The notes beneath the pieces were generated by a model. That model did not search any database. It saw nothing but the letters and a program-made list of their open reading frames with translations, and was not told the DNA's origin. From positions 2,046,001 through 2,110,000 of the forward strand of contig OZ243952.1 of NCBI GenBank assembly GCA_965214615.1: a stretch of DNA of 64,000 bases, read 5' to 3'. Source of the stretch: CBDAUN01 sp965214615. Lineage in GTDB: Bacteria > Pseudomonadota > Gammaproteobacteria > Arenicellales > JAJDZL01. How positions within the stretch are numbered: position 1 is the stretch's first letter; each line of letters starts with the position of its first letter. A program made the translations under genes and the position numbers. Below, one piece after another: positions 7,495-16,976 of this stretch.

Positions 7495-8313
7495 TCAGTG
7501 AGCGTCGATGCGCGGCGCCGCTCGCCGCGTCTGCTCGAGGTAATACCGCGGCGGAACGCTGCGGCCCCGCGCCACGTCCTCCATGCCGTAGTCGTACCTC
7601 GGCGAAAAGCCCTTGGGCGGCTTGGAACAAATCAGCATCTCGTCGCTGAAAGTGATCAGCGTGATGCCCGCATCCCAAATCTTGTGCTCATACTTCGGAT
7701 TCACTGCCGCGGCAACCAAAAACGGATACACCGGGGTCTCCGCATGCTCCGGATAATGCTGGCGAAATGCGCTGATCGACCTGATGATCTGCTTGACGGT
7801 CTTGCTGCTGAACGTGCGCTTGATCTCGAATACGAAAATCTCCTCATGGCTCTCGCCGCACGATGCCCAGGCATCGAACTGGAAACCTCGCGCCTTGACA
7901 TTTTTGTTTGCCGCCAGCGTTCCTTTAAATTCAGCCCTTAATTCGTCCTTGATGATCCGCTTGATCGCAGGAAGCGCCAGAGTCTCGATGAACTTGCCGC
8001 GGCTGTTGCCGATGGCGCCGAGGTTCTTCGACACCGCGTCCAATTTCTTATCGAGCGCCTTGCTTCTCTCGGCTTCCGCCTTTCGCATCTCGACGATCGA
8101 TTCCTTGACTTCGACGATCGACTCTTTGACCGCGACGATCTTCTTTCTGTCTTCGATGCTCGTTTCTAACATCTTGTCGAGTATTCGGTGCTGCTCTTCG
8201 GTTGTTCGGCTTACTTCCTTTATGCCTGCCGAGTGTTCCTCGAATCGAATGTCGTTGTCATTCTGAATTCGCTTGACGTCTTCAAGTGTCTTGATTCTTG
8301 CTGGCCGAGCCAT
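7495..8313 (-). CDS. Coiled-coil protein with PD-(D/E)XK-like nuclease fold (DUF3782-type)
   Basis: A 272-aa protein of accessory type. Residues about 20-100 are strongly charged and helical (coiled coil) and include a repeated heptad VKESIVE. The C-terminal half shows a pattern compatible with a PD-(D/E)XK fold: QFDAWASCGE, then FVFEIKRTFSS with an E-x-K element at about residues 165-168, and a strand-rich VYPFLVAAAVNP/GITLITFSDE. DUF3782-type families with this layout are predicted nucleases of unknown role, often in variable regions. I see no partner gene. The family assignment is by pattern, not by a search. Confidence 0.6.
   Translation of the reverse strand: MARPARIKTLEDVKRIQNDNDIRFEEHSAGIKEVSRTTEEQHRILDKMLETSIEDRKKIVAVKESIVEVKESIVEMRKAEAERSKALDKKLDAVSKNLGAIGNSRGKFIETLALPAIKRIIKDELRAEFKGTLAANKNVKARGFQFDAWASCGESHEEIFVFEIKRTFSSKTVKQIIRSISAFRQHYPEHAETPVYPFLVAAAVNPKYEHKIWDAGITLITFSDEMLICSKPPKGFSPRYDYGMEDVARGRSVPPRYYLEQTRRAAPRIDAH
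8090..8140. repeat. Tandem 21-bp repeat inside the coiled-coil gene
   Basis: Two 21-bp units (8090-8110 and 8111-8131), each beginning TCGACGATCGA, and a partial third (8132-8140) encode VKESIVE repeats in the coiled coil of the 7495-8313 gene. The unit length is a multiple of three, so copy change would lengthen the helix by one heptad without breaking the frame. Confidence 0.7.
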
Positions 8314-9089
8314 GTGATGCCTCTGGGGATTGCGTATTTCAATTGTGATTCAATGTTCTCTCCCCGACATTGTAACAGCACGGAGATTCGAATAATCCGG
8401 TTTGAAATAGCCCGAATAAAGGGGCCGAAGAGCCAGACGAATCGGTTTCTCCGCCAGCGCATGAAATACACAGCCGAAATCGGGTGTTCTTTCGGCACGC
8501 CGGCGGCGTATCCAAGCTGATCGATCCGAGCTTTTCGCCCGACCATTACCGCTACCTCAGATTTGCGCTGGCGCCGAAACTCACAAAAGATTGGCGTGCC
8601 GTGCCGCCTTTTGACACGCAATCGGCAGCGAGAGAATGGCGGTTGAGCACCGGAAGACATGGCAAGTCGGTCAAGCAGTTGTCCGCATGGTTCCGGGCGG
8701 CGCCCGGCCAGGCGCACCAATCGGAAAAGGACTTGGTCGGATCGAACTAAGCATCATTTACTCGCTCGTTACAGTTCGGAGGCAGGAGATATCTGCATAC
8801 GCGCAACTGATATTCCTGGCACGGCGCGATACGCGGCATTTGAACCTCAGTTGCCGCATATCCGCGAAAAGCCATCGGCATTGGTGCGGTATCGCCGCAC
8901 AGCGAGGATCAAGCAGATTCTGCAAATTTAGAATATCGTAATACCTCTTGGCTGCGTTGCTAAGCTCAGTGCCATTCGGTGCGACAGCACGGAATTGAAG
9001 CGCGATTTCGCAGGGACTGAAACACACAGGCAAGATTGGTATCAGCCAAGTTCATTCTCAACGTTTCAACAGGAGCGAAACAGACCGCT
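8314..9089. other. 775-base region without convincing gene
   Basis: Open frames of 90-170 codons exist on both strands but have no recognisable domains, start late or overlap the neighbouring gene, and lack ribosome-binding sites. It may hold decayed coding sequence, but I cannot identify the source. Confidence 0.4.
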
Positions 9090-10427
9090 ATGAGTTCAGT
9101 CCGCATCAATCAGTTTTTAAATACAGTGGCGGATGCGGGGATGGAGATGCTCCGTTTGCGCCTGCATTCTGCCAAGGGACGCCGGAAGCCGATGGCGGAA
9201 CTGTGCCATGAACTGCTTTCAACGCTCGGGGAAGCATCAGGAACAGCAATTGCCCGTGATATTGTTGAACGATATCAAAGCATGGATGCCGATACAAAGC
9301 TCGAGTTTTTCAATTCATTGAAAAACGAATTCGATGTTGACCGTTCAGCACTGGCCGAGGCTGCCGAAGCCTATTGCTCTGTTCCCGACGACGATTCGCT
9401 CATGCAACTCATCCGTCAGACCGATTCAAATCGGCAGGAACTATTCCGCAGAATCAATACGGCGCCGGGCGGGACGCACGCGATTGTAGATATGCGCGCC
9501 GATCTCTTACATCTGGTGAAGGAGCATCCGCATCTGACGGCGGTTGAATTCGACCTAAGGCATCTTCTGACTTCCTGGTTCAATCGGGGCTTTCTTGTTC
9601 TAGAGCAAATCAATTGGGACACTCCGGCAACGATCTTGGAAAAGCTCATTGAAAATGAATCTGTTCATGCCATGCAGGGCTGGAGCGATTTGAGAAACCG
9701 TCTGGCCGAGGACCGGCGCTGTTTTGCTTTTTTTCACCCTGCATTGCCCAGCGAACCGCTAATCTTTGTCGAAGTGGCGCTTGTTTCCGGGCTGGCCGAT
9801 TCGATTGCGCACATCATAGACGACAGTCGGACCGTTTCCAATCCGAACAGCGCCGATACGGCAATTTTCTACTCGATCAATAACTGTCTGAGAGGGCTGC
9901 AGAGCATTTCATTCGGAAATTTCCTGCTCAAGCAGGTGGTGCGGGATCTGTCTCAGGAGTTTCCGAATATCAAGTGCTTTTCCACGCTTTCTCCAATTCC
10001 GGACTTTCGCAAATGGCTCGGAATCGTAGCAGAGCACCCGCAGAAGCACGGAATATCAAAATCAGATCTGCAAGTGCTGTCTACACTTGAAACTTCGTGC
10101 TGGTTTGAGGATTCAAAGCTTTGCGCAAAACTAAGACCTTTGCTGCTCAGGCTGGTTGCACAATATTTCATCAAGGCCGAAAAGCGGGGACAGCCGTTCG
10201 ATTCGGTCGCCCGATTTCATCTGAGAAATGGTGCAACCTTGACACGAATCAACTGGCTGGGCGATTGTTCCGAGAAGGGATTGCAGCAATCTGCAGGCAT
10301 GCTGGCAAATTATGTGTACGACCCTGACTCTATCGTTGAAAATCACGAACGGTATGTGAAAGACGGCACTTTGGCCATATCAAAGAAGGTTTACGAACTG
10401 CAGTCGAAAAAATCGCGCGCCATCTAG
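9090..10427 (+). CDS. Malonyl-CoA decarboxylase
   Basis: Predicted to convert malonyl-CoA to acetyl-CoA and CO2, 445 aa from the ATG at 9090, close to the usual length of bacterial MCD. Visible family features are the helical N-terminal half and HLLTSWFNRGFLVLEQINWD. Further along are the catalytic-domain segments CFAFFHPALPSEPLIFVEVA and FSTLSPIPDFRKW, and the C-terminal GATLTRINWLGDCSEKG. An in-frame TTG at 9036 is possible, but ATG with an upstream AGGAG (about 14 bases away) is preferred. The gene stands alone. No malonyl-CoA synthetase or transporter is adjacent, so its role (malonate use or fatty-acid control) is open. Confidence 0.9.
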   Translation: MSSVRINQFLNTVADAGMEMLRLRLHSAKGRRKPMAELCHELLSTLGEASGTAIARDIVERYQSMDADTKLEFFNSLKNEFDVDRSALAEAAEAYCSVPDDDSLMQLIRQTDSNRQELFRRINTAPGGTHAIVDMRADLLHLVKEHPHLTAVEFDLRHLLTSWFNRGFLVLEQINWDTPATILEKLIENESVHAMQGWSDLRNRLAEDRRCFAFFHPALPSEPLIFVEVALVSGLADSIAHIIDDSRTVSNPNSADTAIFYSINNCLRGLQSISFGNFLLKQVVRDLSQEFPNIKCFSTLSPIPDFRKWLGIVAEHPQKHGISKSDLQVLSTLETSCWFEDSKLCAKLRPLLLRLVAQYFIKAEKRGQPFDSVARFHLRNGATLTRINWLGDCSEKGLQQSAGMLANYVYDPDSIVENHERYVKDGTLAISKKVYELQSKKSRAI

Positions 10428-10860
10428 TCAGCGATTCATTCGCGCGCGAAATTTTGCTGCACTCCGCCTGCCTTGGCCGTTGTAAAGCGCAGTTTACGAC
10501 GCTACGGCAATTCAGCCGAGTCAATTTGCGGTGCACCGGCAACACGGGCTAGTTCGGGGATGCAGGTTAGCGGCCGTCAAACCTGTGTCGTCGCAGAGCA
10601 TTTTTTTGCCTTGAAAGGCTGTGGACGCTTTCAAGCACCGACCTCAATCAATAATCGGCAATGGTCGCTGGGACCGGATGCAAAGCAAGGATTGACCAAG
10701 CAAACCAATCTCGCACTTTCGCTGGAATGGGAAAATTCCGAGTGCATGCTCAAACCGAACTCCGATTGCATATAATCATCTTTGCGGTTCGCAATTTGAA
10801 AAATTCACTTACGGTTTCTGCTTAGCAGATCGATGTAGGCTTCACAGCAGTTGAATTGCA
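10428..10860. other. Intergenic region upstream of the PhyH gene
   Basis: About 430 bases with no recognisable gene. A TATAAT at 10771-10776, roughly 85 bases before the PhyH start, could be a -10 element, but no good -35 hexamer sits 16-18 bases upstream. No terminator is obvious after the decarboxylase gene. Confidence 0.4.
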
Positions 10861-11664
10861 ATGAAATTGACCAAACAGCAAATTCAAGCATTTCATAAAC
10901 ATGGCTACCTCATGTTGCCCGGCATGTTTCAGCCGGCTGAAACCGAAGTTCTGCGGCGCGCAGCTGAACAAGTCTACTGCCTTGACCGCAAAGAAGTTTT
11001 CAGAGAAAACGACGGCAAGACAGCGCGCACCGCCTTCGCCGCCCACTACTACAACGAAGCCTTCCGGCGACTTGGCAGACACCCGAGATTGATTCGTCCA
11101 GTGGAGCAACTGCTAGGCGGCAGTGTCTACATGCATCAGTACAAAGTCAACGCCAAGGCGGCATTTTCCGGCGATATCTGGCAATGGCATCAAGACTACG
11201 GAACCTGGTCGCGCGATGACCTGATGCCGGAGCCTCGGGCGATGAACATCGCTCTTTTCATAGACGAGGCGAACGAATTCAACGGCCCGCTGTGGGTCAT
11301 CCCCGGATCGCACACCGAAGGCATCTATGAAGCCGGACACGACCTGGCGACTACCAGCTACCCGCTATGGACTCTCGATAAGGCAACAATTTCAAAGCTC
11401 GTCGACCGCGGCGGCATCGTGTCGGCTAAAGGCTGCGCCGGCAGCGTGCTGTTGTTCTACAGCACGCTTGTCCATTGCTCGCCGCCCAACATTTCACCTT
11501 GGCCGCGATCAGTTGTCTACTTGTCGCTGTGTCACGTAAACAACCACATCCGGCGCTTTAAGCGTCGTGAATGGATCGCGCATCGCGACTTCACACCGAT
11601 TGACTGCCTGGCGGATGATTGCCTGCTGACGATGTCCGTCGCGCAGAGCGAAAGCGCCGCATAA
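10861..11664 (+). CDS. Phytanoyl-CoA dioxygenase (PhyH) family Fe(II)/2-oxoglutarate oxygenase
   Basis: A 267-aa protein of the PhyH/ectoine-hydroxylase superfamily, which uses Fe(II), O2 and 2-oxoglutarate to hydroxylate small molecules. The iron ligands are readable: H110-x-D112 in WQWHQDYGTW and the distal His in LVHCSPPN (H205), with an Arg a little further on (R216) suited to 2-oxoglutarate. The GPLWVIPGSHTEG segment is typical of the family. The substrate cannot be deduced: no ectoine or phytanoyl pathway gene is nearby. It ends 15 bases from the convergent birA. Confidence 0.85.
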   Translation: MKLTKQQIQAFHKHGYLMLPGMFQPAETEVLRRAAEQVYCLDRKEVFRENDGKTARTAFAAHYYNEAFRRLGRHPRLIRPVEQLLGGSVYMHQYKVNAKAAFSGDIWQWHQDYGTWSRDDLMPEPRAMNIALFIDEANEFNGPLWVIPGSHTEGIYEAGHDLATTSYPLWTLDKATISKLVDRGGIVSAKGCAGSVLLFYSTLVHCSPPNISPWPRSVVYLSLCHVNNHIRRFKRREWIAHRDFTPIDCLADDCLLTMSVAQSESAA

Positions 11665-11679
11665 TTCACTCCTCTGGAA

Positions 11680-12636
11680 TCAAGCCAGGGCTGCGCTGAC
11701 TTCTCCAGAATTGACGGCGGCAATTAGACCGTTTGACTGCCTGATCAGAAGCGCCCCGTCATCGGCAACGCCCACAACGTGTCCTGCAACCGAATCTTCG
11801 GCGCCGCCTGTCGAAACGAACCGACCTTGATAGGCATGCAGACTTAGCCACTCATCCTTGAACCATTGAAACCCGTGCCGGGAAAATCGTTGCATTCCGG
11901 AATTTAGCGAACTTGCCAGACTCGCAATCAGCCGAGTCCGGTCCGGTGCGCTGCCGGCAATGTCATCAAGAGAAATAGTCGGCTGTCCGATTGAAGCCGA
12001 ATCAGAAATGCCAATGCGGCAATTCAAGCCAATGCCGACAACGGCAACCGAATCCTGAATCTCTATCAGTATTCCACCGAGCTTACGGTCGGAAAACACG
12101 ATATCGTTCGGCCATTTGACTTGAACATTGATCCCTAGCAAATGTTCAACGGCCCGGGCGGTCATTGTTCCAACCGCCAAGCTAAGGCCTGACAGTTCAA
12201 TTGCACGGTCGAAGTTCCACGCCATTGACATCATGATGTTTTCAAATGCGCCGCAATGCCAGCGCCGGCCTCTTCTGCCTCGCCCGGCTGTCATATGTTC
12301 AGCGACGCAAATTCTCTTATGCAGCGCATTGCTCGGCTCGTAATCCAGCAAATGCTGATTGGTCGAATCAATGATTTCGAATACTTCGACTCTCGATGCA
12401 AGCAACGGATCGATAGCTTGCAACTGATGTCGCAGCCGCTCGGAATCAAGCGGCTGAATCTGTCTTGACAAGGCGATTTCACCCAACCCGTTGCGCACGA
12501 CCGGAACACCGACTTCTTCAAGACCCGATATGGACTCCGACACCGCGTCGGCGTCAATCCTCGCGGATTGCGCCAGTTCTTTGACCGACTTGAACTGCCC
12601 AGCGGTCAAATGTCTAAGCACCGGAGTCAGTTTCAT
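11680..12636 (-). CDS. birA: Biotin--[acetyl-CoA-carboxylase] ligase / biotin operon repressor
   Basis: A 318-aa bifunctional BirA. Residues 1-60 form a winged helix (SVKELAQSARIDADAVSESI), so it probably also represses biotin genes. The ligase domain carries the biotinoyl-AMP loop GRGRRGR (118-124) and KWPNDIV (174-180), then GIGLNCRIG. The C-terminal SH3-like domain ends DDGALLIRQSNGLIAAVNSG. It attaches biotin to BCCP of acetyl-CoA carboxylase. It is convergent with the PhyH gene, and its own upstream side faces ispG across a 440-base gap. No bio operon is in the window. Confidence 0.95.
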   Translation of the reverse strand: MKLTPVLRHLTAGQFKSVKELAQSARIDADAVSESISGLEEVGVPVVRNGLGEIALSRQIQPLDSERLRHQLQAIDPLLASRVEVFEIIDSTNQHLLDYEPSNALHKRICVAEHMTAGRGRRGRRWHCGAFENIMMSMAWNFDRAIELSGLSLAVGTMTARAVEHLLGINVQVKWPNDIVFSDRKLGGILIEIQDSVAVVGIGLNCRIGISDSASIGQPTISLDDIAGSAPDRTRLIASLASSLNSGMQRFSRHGFQWFKDEWLSLHAYQGRFVSTGGAEDSVAGHVVGVADDGALLIRQSNGLIAAVNSGEVSAALA

Positions 12637-13078
12637 GATCCGACTCGCGCTGGCCGGAGTAATCCTATGGTTCGGCGGTCATGCATTGATCTTGCCGGTT
12701 CAGTCCATGTACTGCGGAACCCTCGGCCCTGCATTGGCAGCGGCATCGTCGATTCTGAACAAGGCGCCAATTTACAGCTCCGCCCCAGGTTGCAGTACAA
12801 AGTGCTTGGCATATGCCACGTTCGGTGGTGTAATATTCATCAGAATGCTGGAGTACCGTCAAGTATTTGCATGCTGAACCCTGAGTGGCGTTTGCATAAG
12901 GCACGCAGCCAAGTGAAGACGGAACAGATCGTTGCAAGCCATTCATTTTAGATGAGAACCGCTTCTTGCATCAATTTGAGATCGCGAAATGAGCTTATGG
13001 CGCAAGGCCGTACAGGAAAATCGGCAATCGCGACCCCCTGAATAAGATGGCAGGATTGACCAACTATTTTGTGACAAA
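12637..13078. other. Divergent intergenic region between birA and ispG
   Basis: About 440 bases holding the upstream regions of both genes. I see no BirA-type operator, no clear promoter pair, and only short unsupported open frames. ispG has no Shine-Dalgarno sequence directly before its ATG (the upstream bases are TTTGTGACAAA). Confidence 0.4.
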
Positions 13079-14218
13079 ATGAATATCAAAAGAAATCCCA
13101 CCCGCGAAGTCCGGGTCGGCAATTGCGTCATCGGCGGCGGTCATCCGATCACTGTGCAAAGCATGTGCACGACTCCTACACGCGACCCGCAAGCCACCGC
13201 AAAGCAAATTGCCAAACTGCGCGATGCCGGAGCCCAAGTGGTCCGGGTTGCCGTTGACAATAGGAACGATGCTGCCGCGCTCGAACCGATTCGCAACAGC
13301 TGCGATGCAAATCTGACGGTCGATCTTCAAGAAAATTACCGCATGGCAGCCATTGTCGCCCCGCATGTTGACAAGATTCGCTACAACCCCGGACACCTGT
13401 ACCATCACGAGCGGAAAAAATCCATTCGCGACAAGGTCAAGTACTTGACCGACATCGCCGCCGAAAACGACTGCGCCATCCGCATCGGCGTGAACTCAGG
13501 CTCAGTCGATCCGGAAACCAAGCAGAAATTTTCACCGGACGATTCGGTATCGCCGATGGTGGCAAGCGCTCTTGAACACGCCGAACTGCTTGACAGCATC
13601 GGCTTTACCCGATTTGTCGTCTCATTGAAAAGCTCGCACCCCGATCGCGTTGTCGACGCAAACCGGCGCTTTGCCGGGCAGCGCCCTGACGTGCCGCTGC
13701 ATCTGGGGGTTACCGAAGCAGGCATGCCGCCGGACGGAGTCATCAAGACAAGAATCGCTTTCGAGCAGCTTTTCGCAGACGGCATCGGAGATACCGTTCG
13801 CGTGTCATTGACACTTCCCGAAGCAGAAAAAGACTACGAGGTTCGCGCAGGACACGAAATTCTCGACGATTTCGCGAACGGACGCGTAAGGACTGTCGTG
13901 CGATTCGACCCTGACCGACTCAACATCATCTCCTGTCCCAGCTGCTCGCGCGTCGAGAACGAGGCATTCATCGATCTGGCACGGCAAGTCAAGGAGCTTA
14001 CAGCCGAAATGCAGGATCACCCGATCACAATCGCCGTCATGGGGTGCCGTGTCAACGGCCCGGGCGAAACCGATGACGCCGACCTGGGGCTTTGGTGCGG
14101 CCCGAACTACGTCAACCTCAAACGCGGCAGCGAAAAGCTCGGTGCATACCGCTACGATGCAATCCTGCCGAAACTGCGCGGCGAAATCGATAAGATCATC
14201 GACGAGCACTCCGCCTGA
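13079..14218 (+). CDS. ispG: 4-hydroxy-3-methylbut-2-en-1-yl diphosphate synthase
   Basis: IspG (GcpE), 379 aa, makes HMBPP from MEcPP in the MEP isoprenoid pathway using a [4Fe-4S] cluster. The N-terminal TIM-barrel region shows VGNCVIGGGHPITVQSMC and KIRYNPGH. The cluster ligands are SCPSCSR (C286, C289) and GCRVNGPGE (C323, with E330 as the known Glu ligand). Length fits the proteobacterial family (about 370 aa). It converges on ilvD with a 21-base gap. No other MEP gene is adjacent. Confidence 0.96.
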   Translation: MNIKRNPTREVRVGNCVIGGGHPITVQSMCTTPTRDPQATAKQIAKLRDAGAQVVRVAVDNRNDAAALEPIRNSCDANLTVDLQENYRMAAIVAPHVDKIRYNPGHLYHHERKKSIRDKVKYLTDIAAENDCAIRIGVNSGSVDPETKQKFSPDDSVSPMVASALEHAELLDSIGFTRFVVSLKSSHPDRVVDANRRFAGQRPDVPLHLGVTEAGMPPDGVIKTRIAFEQLFADGIGDTVRVSLTLPEAEKDYEVRAGHEILDDFANGRVRTVVRFDPDRLNIISCPSCSRVENEAFIDLARQVKELTAEMQDHPITIAVMGCRVNGPGETDDADLGLWCGPNYVNLKRGSEKLGAYRYDAILPKLRGEIDKIIDEHSA

Positions 14219-14239
14219 CCGGCGCCGCTCAAATCCACC

Positions 14240-15916
14240 CTATTCGTCTGTGACGCACCCTTCGCTGGCATTCTTGACCGTCTTGATATAGCGGTACAAG
14301 GTGCCGCGGCTCGCCTTGTATCCGGGCATGCTCCACCGGCTGCGCCTGGCTTCAAGCTCATCGTCGCTCACTTCCATGTCAATCGAGTTGTCGATCGCAT
14401 CAATCGTGATCCGGTCGCCGTCTTCTACCAGCGCAATAGGCCCTCCTTCCTGAGCCTCGGGAACAATGTGCCCCACGATAAAGCCGTGCGATCCGCCGGA
14501 AAACCGACCGTCTGTAATCAGCGCGACATCCGAACCCAGGCCGGCACCCATCACCGCGGAAGTCGGAGTCAGCATCTCCGGCATGCCCGGTCCGCCCTTG
14601 GGACCTTCGTAGCGGATTACGATCACATCGCCCTTGACGATTTTTCCCTGCTCCAAGGCGGCAAGCATGTCCTCTTCCGAATCGAATACCCGTGCTGTTC
14701 CCGCAAATATCTCCCCTTCCTTGCCGGTTATCTTCGCCACAGCGCCAAGCGGGGCAAGATTGCCCTTCAGAATTTGAATGTGACTCGTGCTCTTGATCGG
14801 ACTGTCCAGCGGCATCAGTATTTTCTGCCCGCTCTGCAGGCCGGGAAGCGGCTCGATGTTTTCAGCGACGGTCCTGCCGGTTACCGTCATGCAGCCGCCG
14901 TCGATCAGATCGTGCTCCAGCAGATATTTCATCACTGCCGGGATTCCTCCCACCCCGTGCAAATCCTCCATCACGTACTGCCCGCTCGGCTTAAGATCCG
15001 CGAGATACGGAACACGATCGCTCACTGCCTGAAAATCATCGATGTCGAGCGCAACATCGACCGATTTCGCCATCGCGATCAAATGCAGCACCGCATTGGT
15101 GGAGCCGCCTAGCGCGCTGACGATCACCATCGCATTTTCAAATGCGCTTCGCGTCATGATGTCCCTGGGGCTAAGCCCGATCTGCATCAGGTTGCGCACT
15201 GCTGCGCCCGCGCTTCGGCACTCTTGCATCTTCGCCGGATCAAGTGCAGGGGTCGATGAACTGTACGGCAACGACATTCCGAGCGCCTCGATCGCGCTTG
15301 CCATCGTATTCGCCGTATACATTCCGCCGCATGCTCCGGCTCCCGGACAGGCATTTCGGACAATGTCCATGCGCTGGCGCTCGTCAATTCTGCCTGCGAT
15401 AAATTCCCCGTAGCTCTGAAACGCATTGACGATGTCAACTTTCTGACTGCCGACGCTTCCGGCCCTGATCGTCCCGCCGTATATCATCAGCGACGGCCGG
15501 TTCAAGCGCCCCATCGCCATCAGGCATCCCGGCATGTTCTTGTCGCACCCTGGAATCGTGATCAGCCCGTCATACCACTGCCCGGCGACAACCGTCTCAA
15601 TCGAGTCGGCAATCAGGTCGCGCGACTGAAGAGAATAGCTCATGCCCTCGGTTCCCATGGATATGCCGTCGCTCACCCCGACCGTGTTGAACCGCATGCC
15701 GATTAGACCGGCACTCTCGACGCCGTTCTTGGCATCCGAAGCCAAGTCGTTCAAATGCATATTGCAGGTGTTCCCCTCCCACCAGACGCTGGCAATTCCG
15801 ACTTGCGCCTTTTCCATATCCTCGGCCGTCATCCCAGTGCCGTAGAGCATCGCCTGCGAAGCGCCTTGCGCCTTGGACTGCGTAATGCGGGAGCTGATTT
15901 GATTCAATTGCGCCAT
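14240..15916 (-). CDS. ilvD: Dihydroxy-acid dehydratase
   Basis: Predicted to dehydrate 2,3-dihydroxy-isovalerate and its homologue in valine/isoleucine synthesis, 558 aa. The three cluster cysteines are in GNTCNMHL, CDKNMPGC and GACGGMYTANTM, and PGYKASRGTLYRYI closes the protein, as in the IlvD/Edd family. The frame is open to 16000, but I choose the ATG at 15916, preceded by GGAGAAAGGGACA. An ATG five codons earlier has no such site. It follows the DUF4340 gene by 43 bases on the same strand, possibly by chance, since the functions are unrelated. Sugar-acid dehydratases of the family cannot be fully excluded. Confidence 0.9.
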   Translation of the reverse strand: MAQLNQISSRITQSKAQGASQAMLYGTGMTAEDMEKAQVGIASVWWEGNTCNMHLNDLASDAKNGVESAGLIGMRFNTVGVSDGISMGTEGMSYSLQSRDLIADSIETVVAGQWYDGLITIPGCDKNMPGCLMAMGRLNRPSLMIYGGTIRAGSVGSQKVDIVNAFQSYGEFIAGRIDERQRMDIVRNACPGAGACGGMYTANTMASAIEALGMSLPYSSSTPALDPAKMQECRSAGAAVRNLMQIGLSPRDIMTRSAFENAMVIVSALGGSTNAVLHLIAMAKSVDVALDIDDFQAVSDRVPYLADLKPSGQYVMEDLHGVGGIPAVMKYLLEHDLIDGGCMTVTGRTVAENIEPLPGLQSGQKILMPLDSPIKSTSHIQILKGNLAPLGAVAKITGKEGEIFAGTARVFDSEEDMLAALEQGKIVKGDVIVIRYEGPKGGPGMPEMLTPTSAVMGAGLGSDVALITDGRFSGGSHGFIVGHIVPEAQEGGPIALVEDGDRITIDAIDNSIDMEVSDDELEARRSRWSMPGYKASRGTLYRYIKTVKNASEGCVTDE

Positions 15917-15959
15917 TGTCCCTTTCTCCATCCAGTTGCTTTCAAAAAATTTCCTAAGT

Positions 15960-16976
15960 TCATACATCTCCTGCATCTTCGACAAGATCGTCAAATGCAA
16001 GATTCAGTGTCTTGAGTCGCGTATCGGAAAGCCGATAGGCCCACCCCTGCCATCGCTGCGTCAGCGTCGCCGCCTGCAGCCGGACCGCTTCTACGGAATT
16101 CTCGTCATGCGAGGCCTGAAAGGTCGCATACTGCATCGGATCGGCACTCAGCGCTCCCCGGATAATCAAGCCATCGTTCGTGCGCGATTCAAACTTCACG
16201 CCAATTTCCCAGTCCTGTGCAGGAACCACTTCTTCAAAAAACAGCCTGTTCAATACCGTCCCTATGTCGTTGATCCGGAACTGATGCCGAACACGCTTGC
16301 CTTGCGGTACCCGGTCTAGCCTAAAGTCCCTGCCTTGCGGCGATTCGCGCACTACCCGAATCAGTCCCGAGCCTGCCGCATGGATCGAAGTCTCCATAAA
16401 CCGAGCCGGCTCGAACTCGACGATGCGCCGGTCCAGCCAGTCCGAAACGCCTTCGAACTTGGGCAGATTGCCTTGTGCAATCCAGGCTTGCCCTTGATCA
16501 GGAATACGGACGTAATACTCGCTCATTGATGCAGATGCCGCAGATTCTCGGCTGCTGCCTAAAATCAAATCCGCCAGCACGTCTGCATCCTTGGCTGCCG
16601 AGTACCTTACAGCATTTGAATTGCCCTGATCGATGTCAGCCACGCCGAGCGCGGCGAACCGCGCCGCATCGTCGGTCGCTGTCTCGATCTTCCTGATCTG
16701 CGCCAAGCCGATCAGAGCCCGGCGCACCATGCCCACACTTGCCGCGTAGCCATGCATGTCTTCGACAATCCAGCGGTCCGCCTCCTTTACGACCCTAATT
16801 CTCTGCTTTGCGGTTTCAATGCCAATAGCAGTAATGCCGTTCAACTCGTCAAGCAGACCGGGAAACACAAGTTCGCCTGACTCGAGCTTCGCCTCGCTGC
16901 CCTGCTCCTTCCAAACGACATACGATATAACCGCAATGCAGACCACTGCGAATACGGCTGTTACAGCGCGCCTCAT
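15960..16976 (-). CDS. DUF4340-domain protein of a Gld-type ABC locus
   Basis: A 338-aa protein with one N-terminal membrane helix (about residues 4-22, AVTAVFAVVCIAVISYVVW) and a large periplasmic part rich in beta strands. DUF4340 proteins typically follow gldG-like genes in bacterial ABC-2 export loci; their biochemical role is not established. Its ATG overlaps the stop of the gldG-like gene (16973-16976), so the two are translationally coupled. Assignment is from neighbourhood plus the LxxLNGITAIGI and DRWIVEDMHGY pattern. Confidence 0.75.
   Translation of the reverse strand: MRRAVTAVFAVVCIAVISYVVWKEQGSEAKLESGELVFPGLLDELNGITAIGIETAKQRIRVVKEADRWIVEDMHGYAASVGMVRRALIGLAQIRKIETATDDAARFAALGVADIDQGNSNAVRYSAAKDADVLADLILGSSRESAASASMSEYYVRIPDQGQAWIAQGNLPKFEGVSDWLDRRIVEFEPARFMETSIHAAGSGLIRVVRESPQGRDFRLDRVPQGKRVRHQFRINDIGTVLNRLFFEEVVPAQDWEIGVKFESRTNDGLIIRGALSADPMQYATFQASHDENSVEAVRLQAATLTQRWQGWAYRLSDTRLKTLNLAFDDLVEDAGDV

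Noticed and set aside
8220..8720. 166-codon minus-strand frame
   Set aside because: Overlaps the start of the coiled-coil nuclease-like gene, has no ribosome-binding site and no recognisable product.
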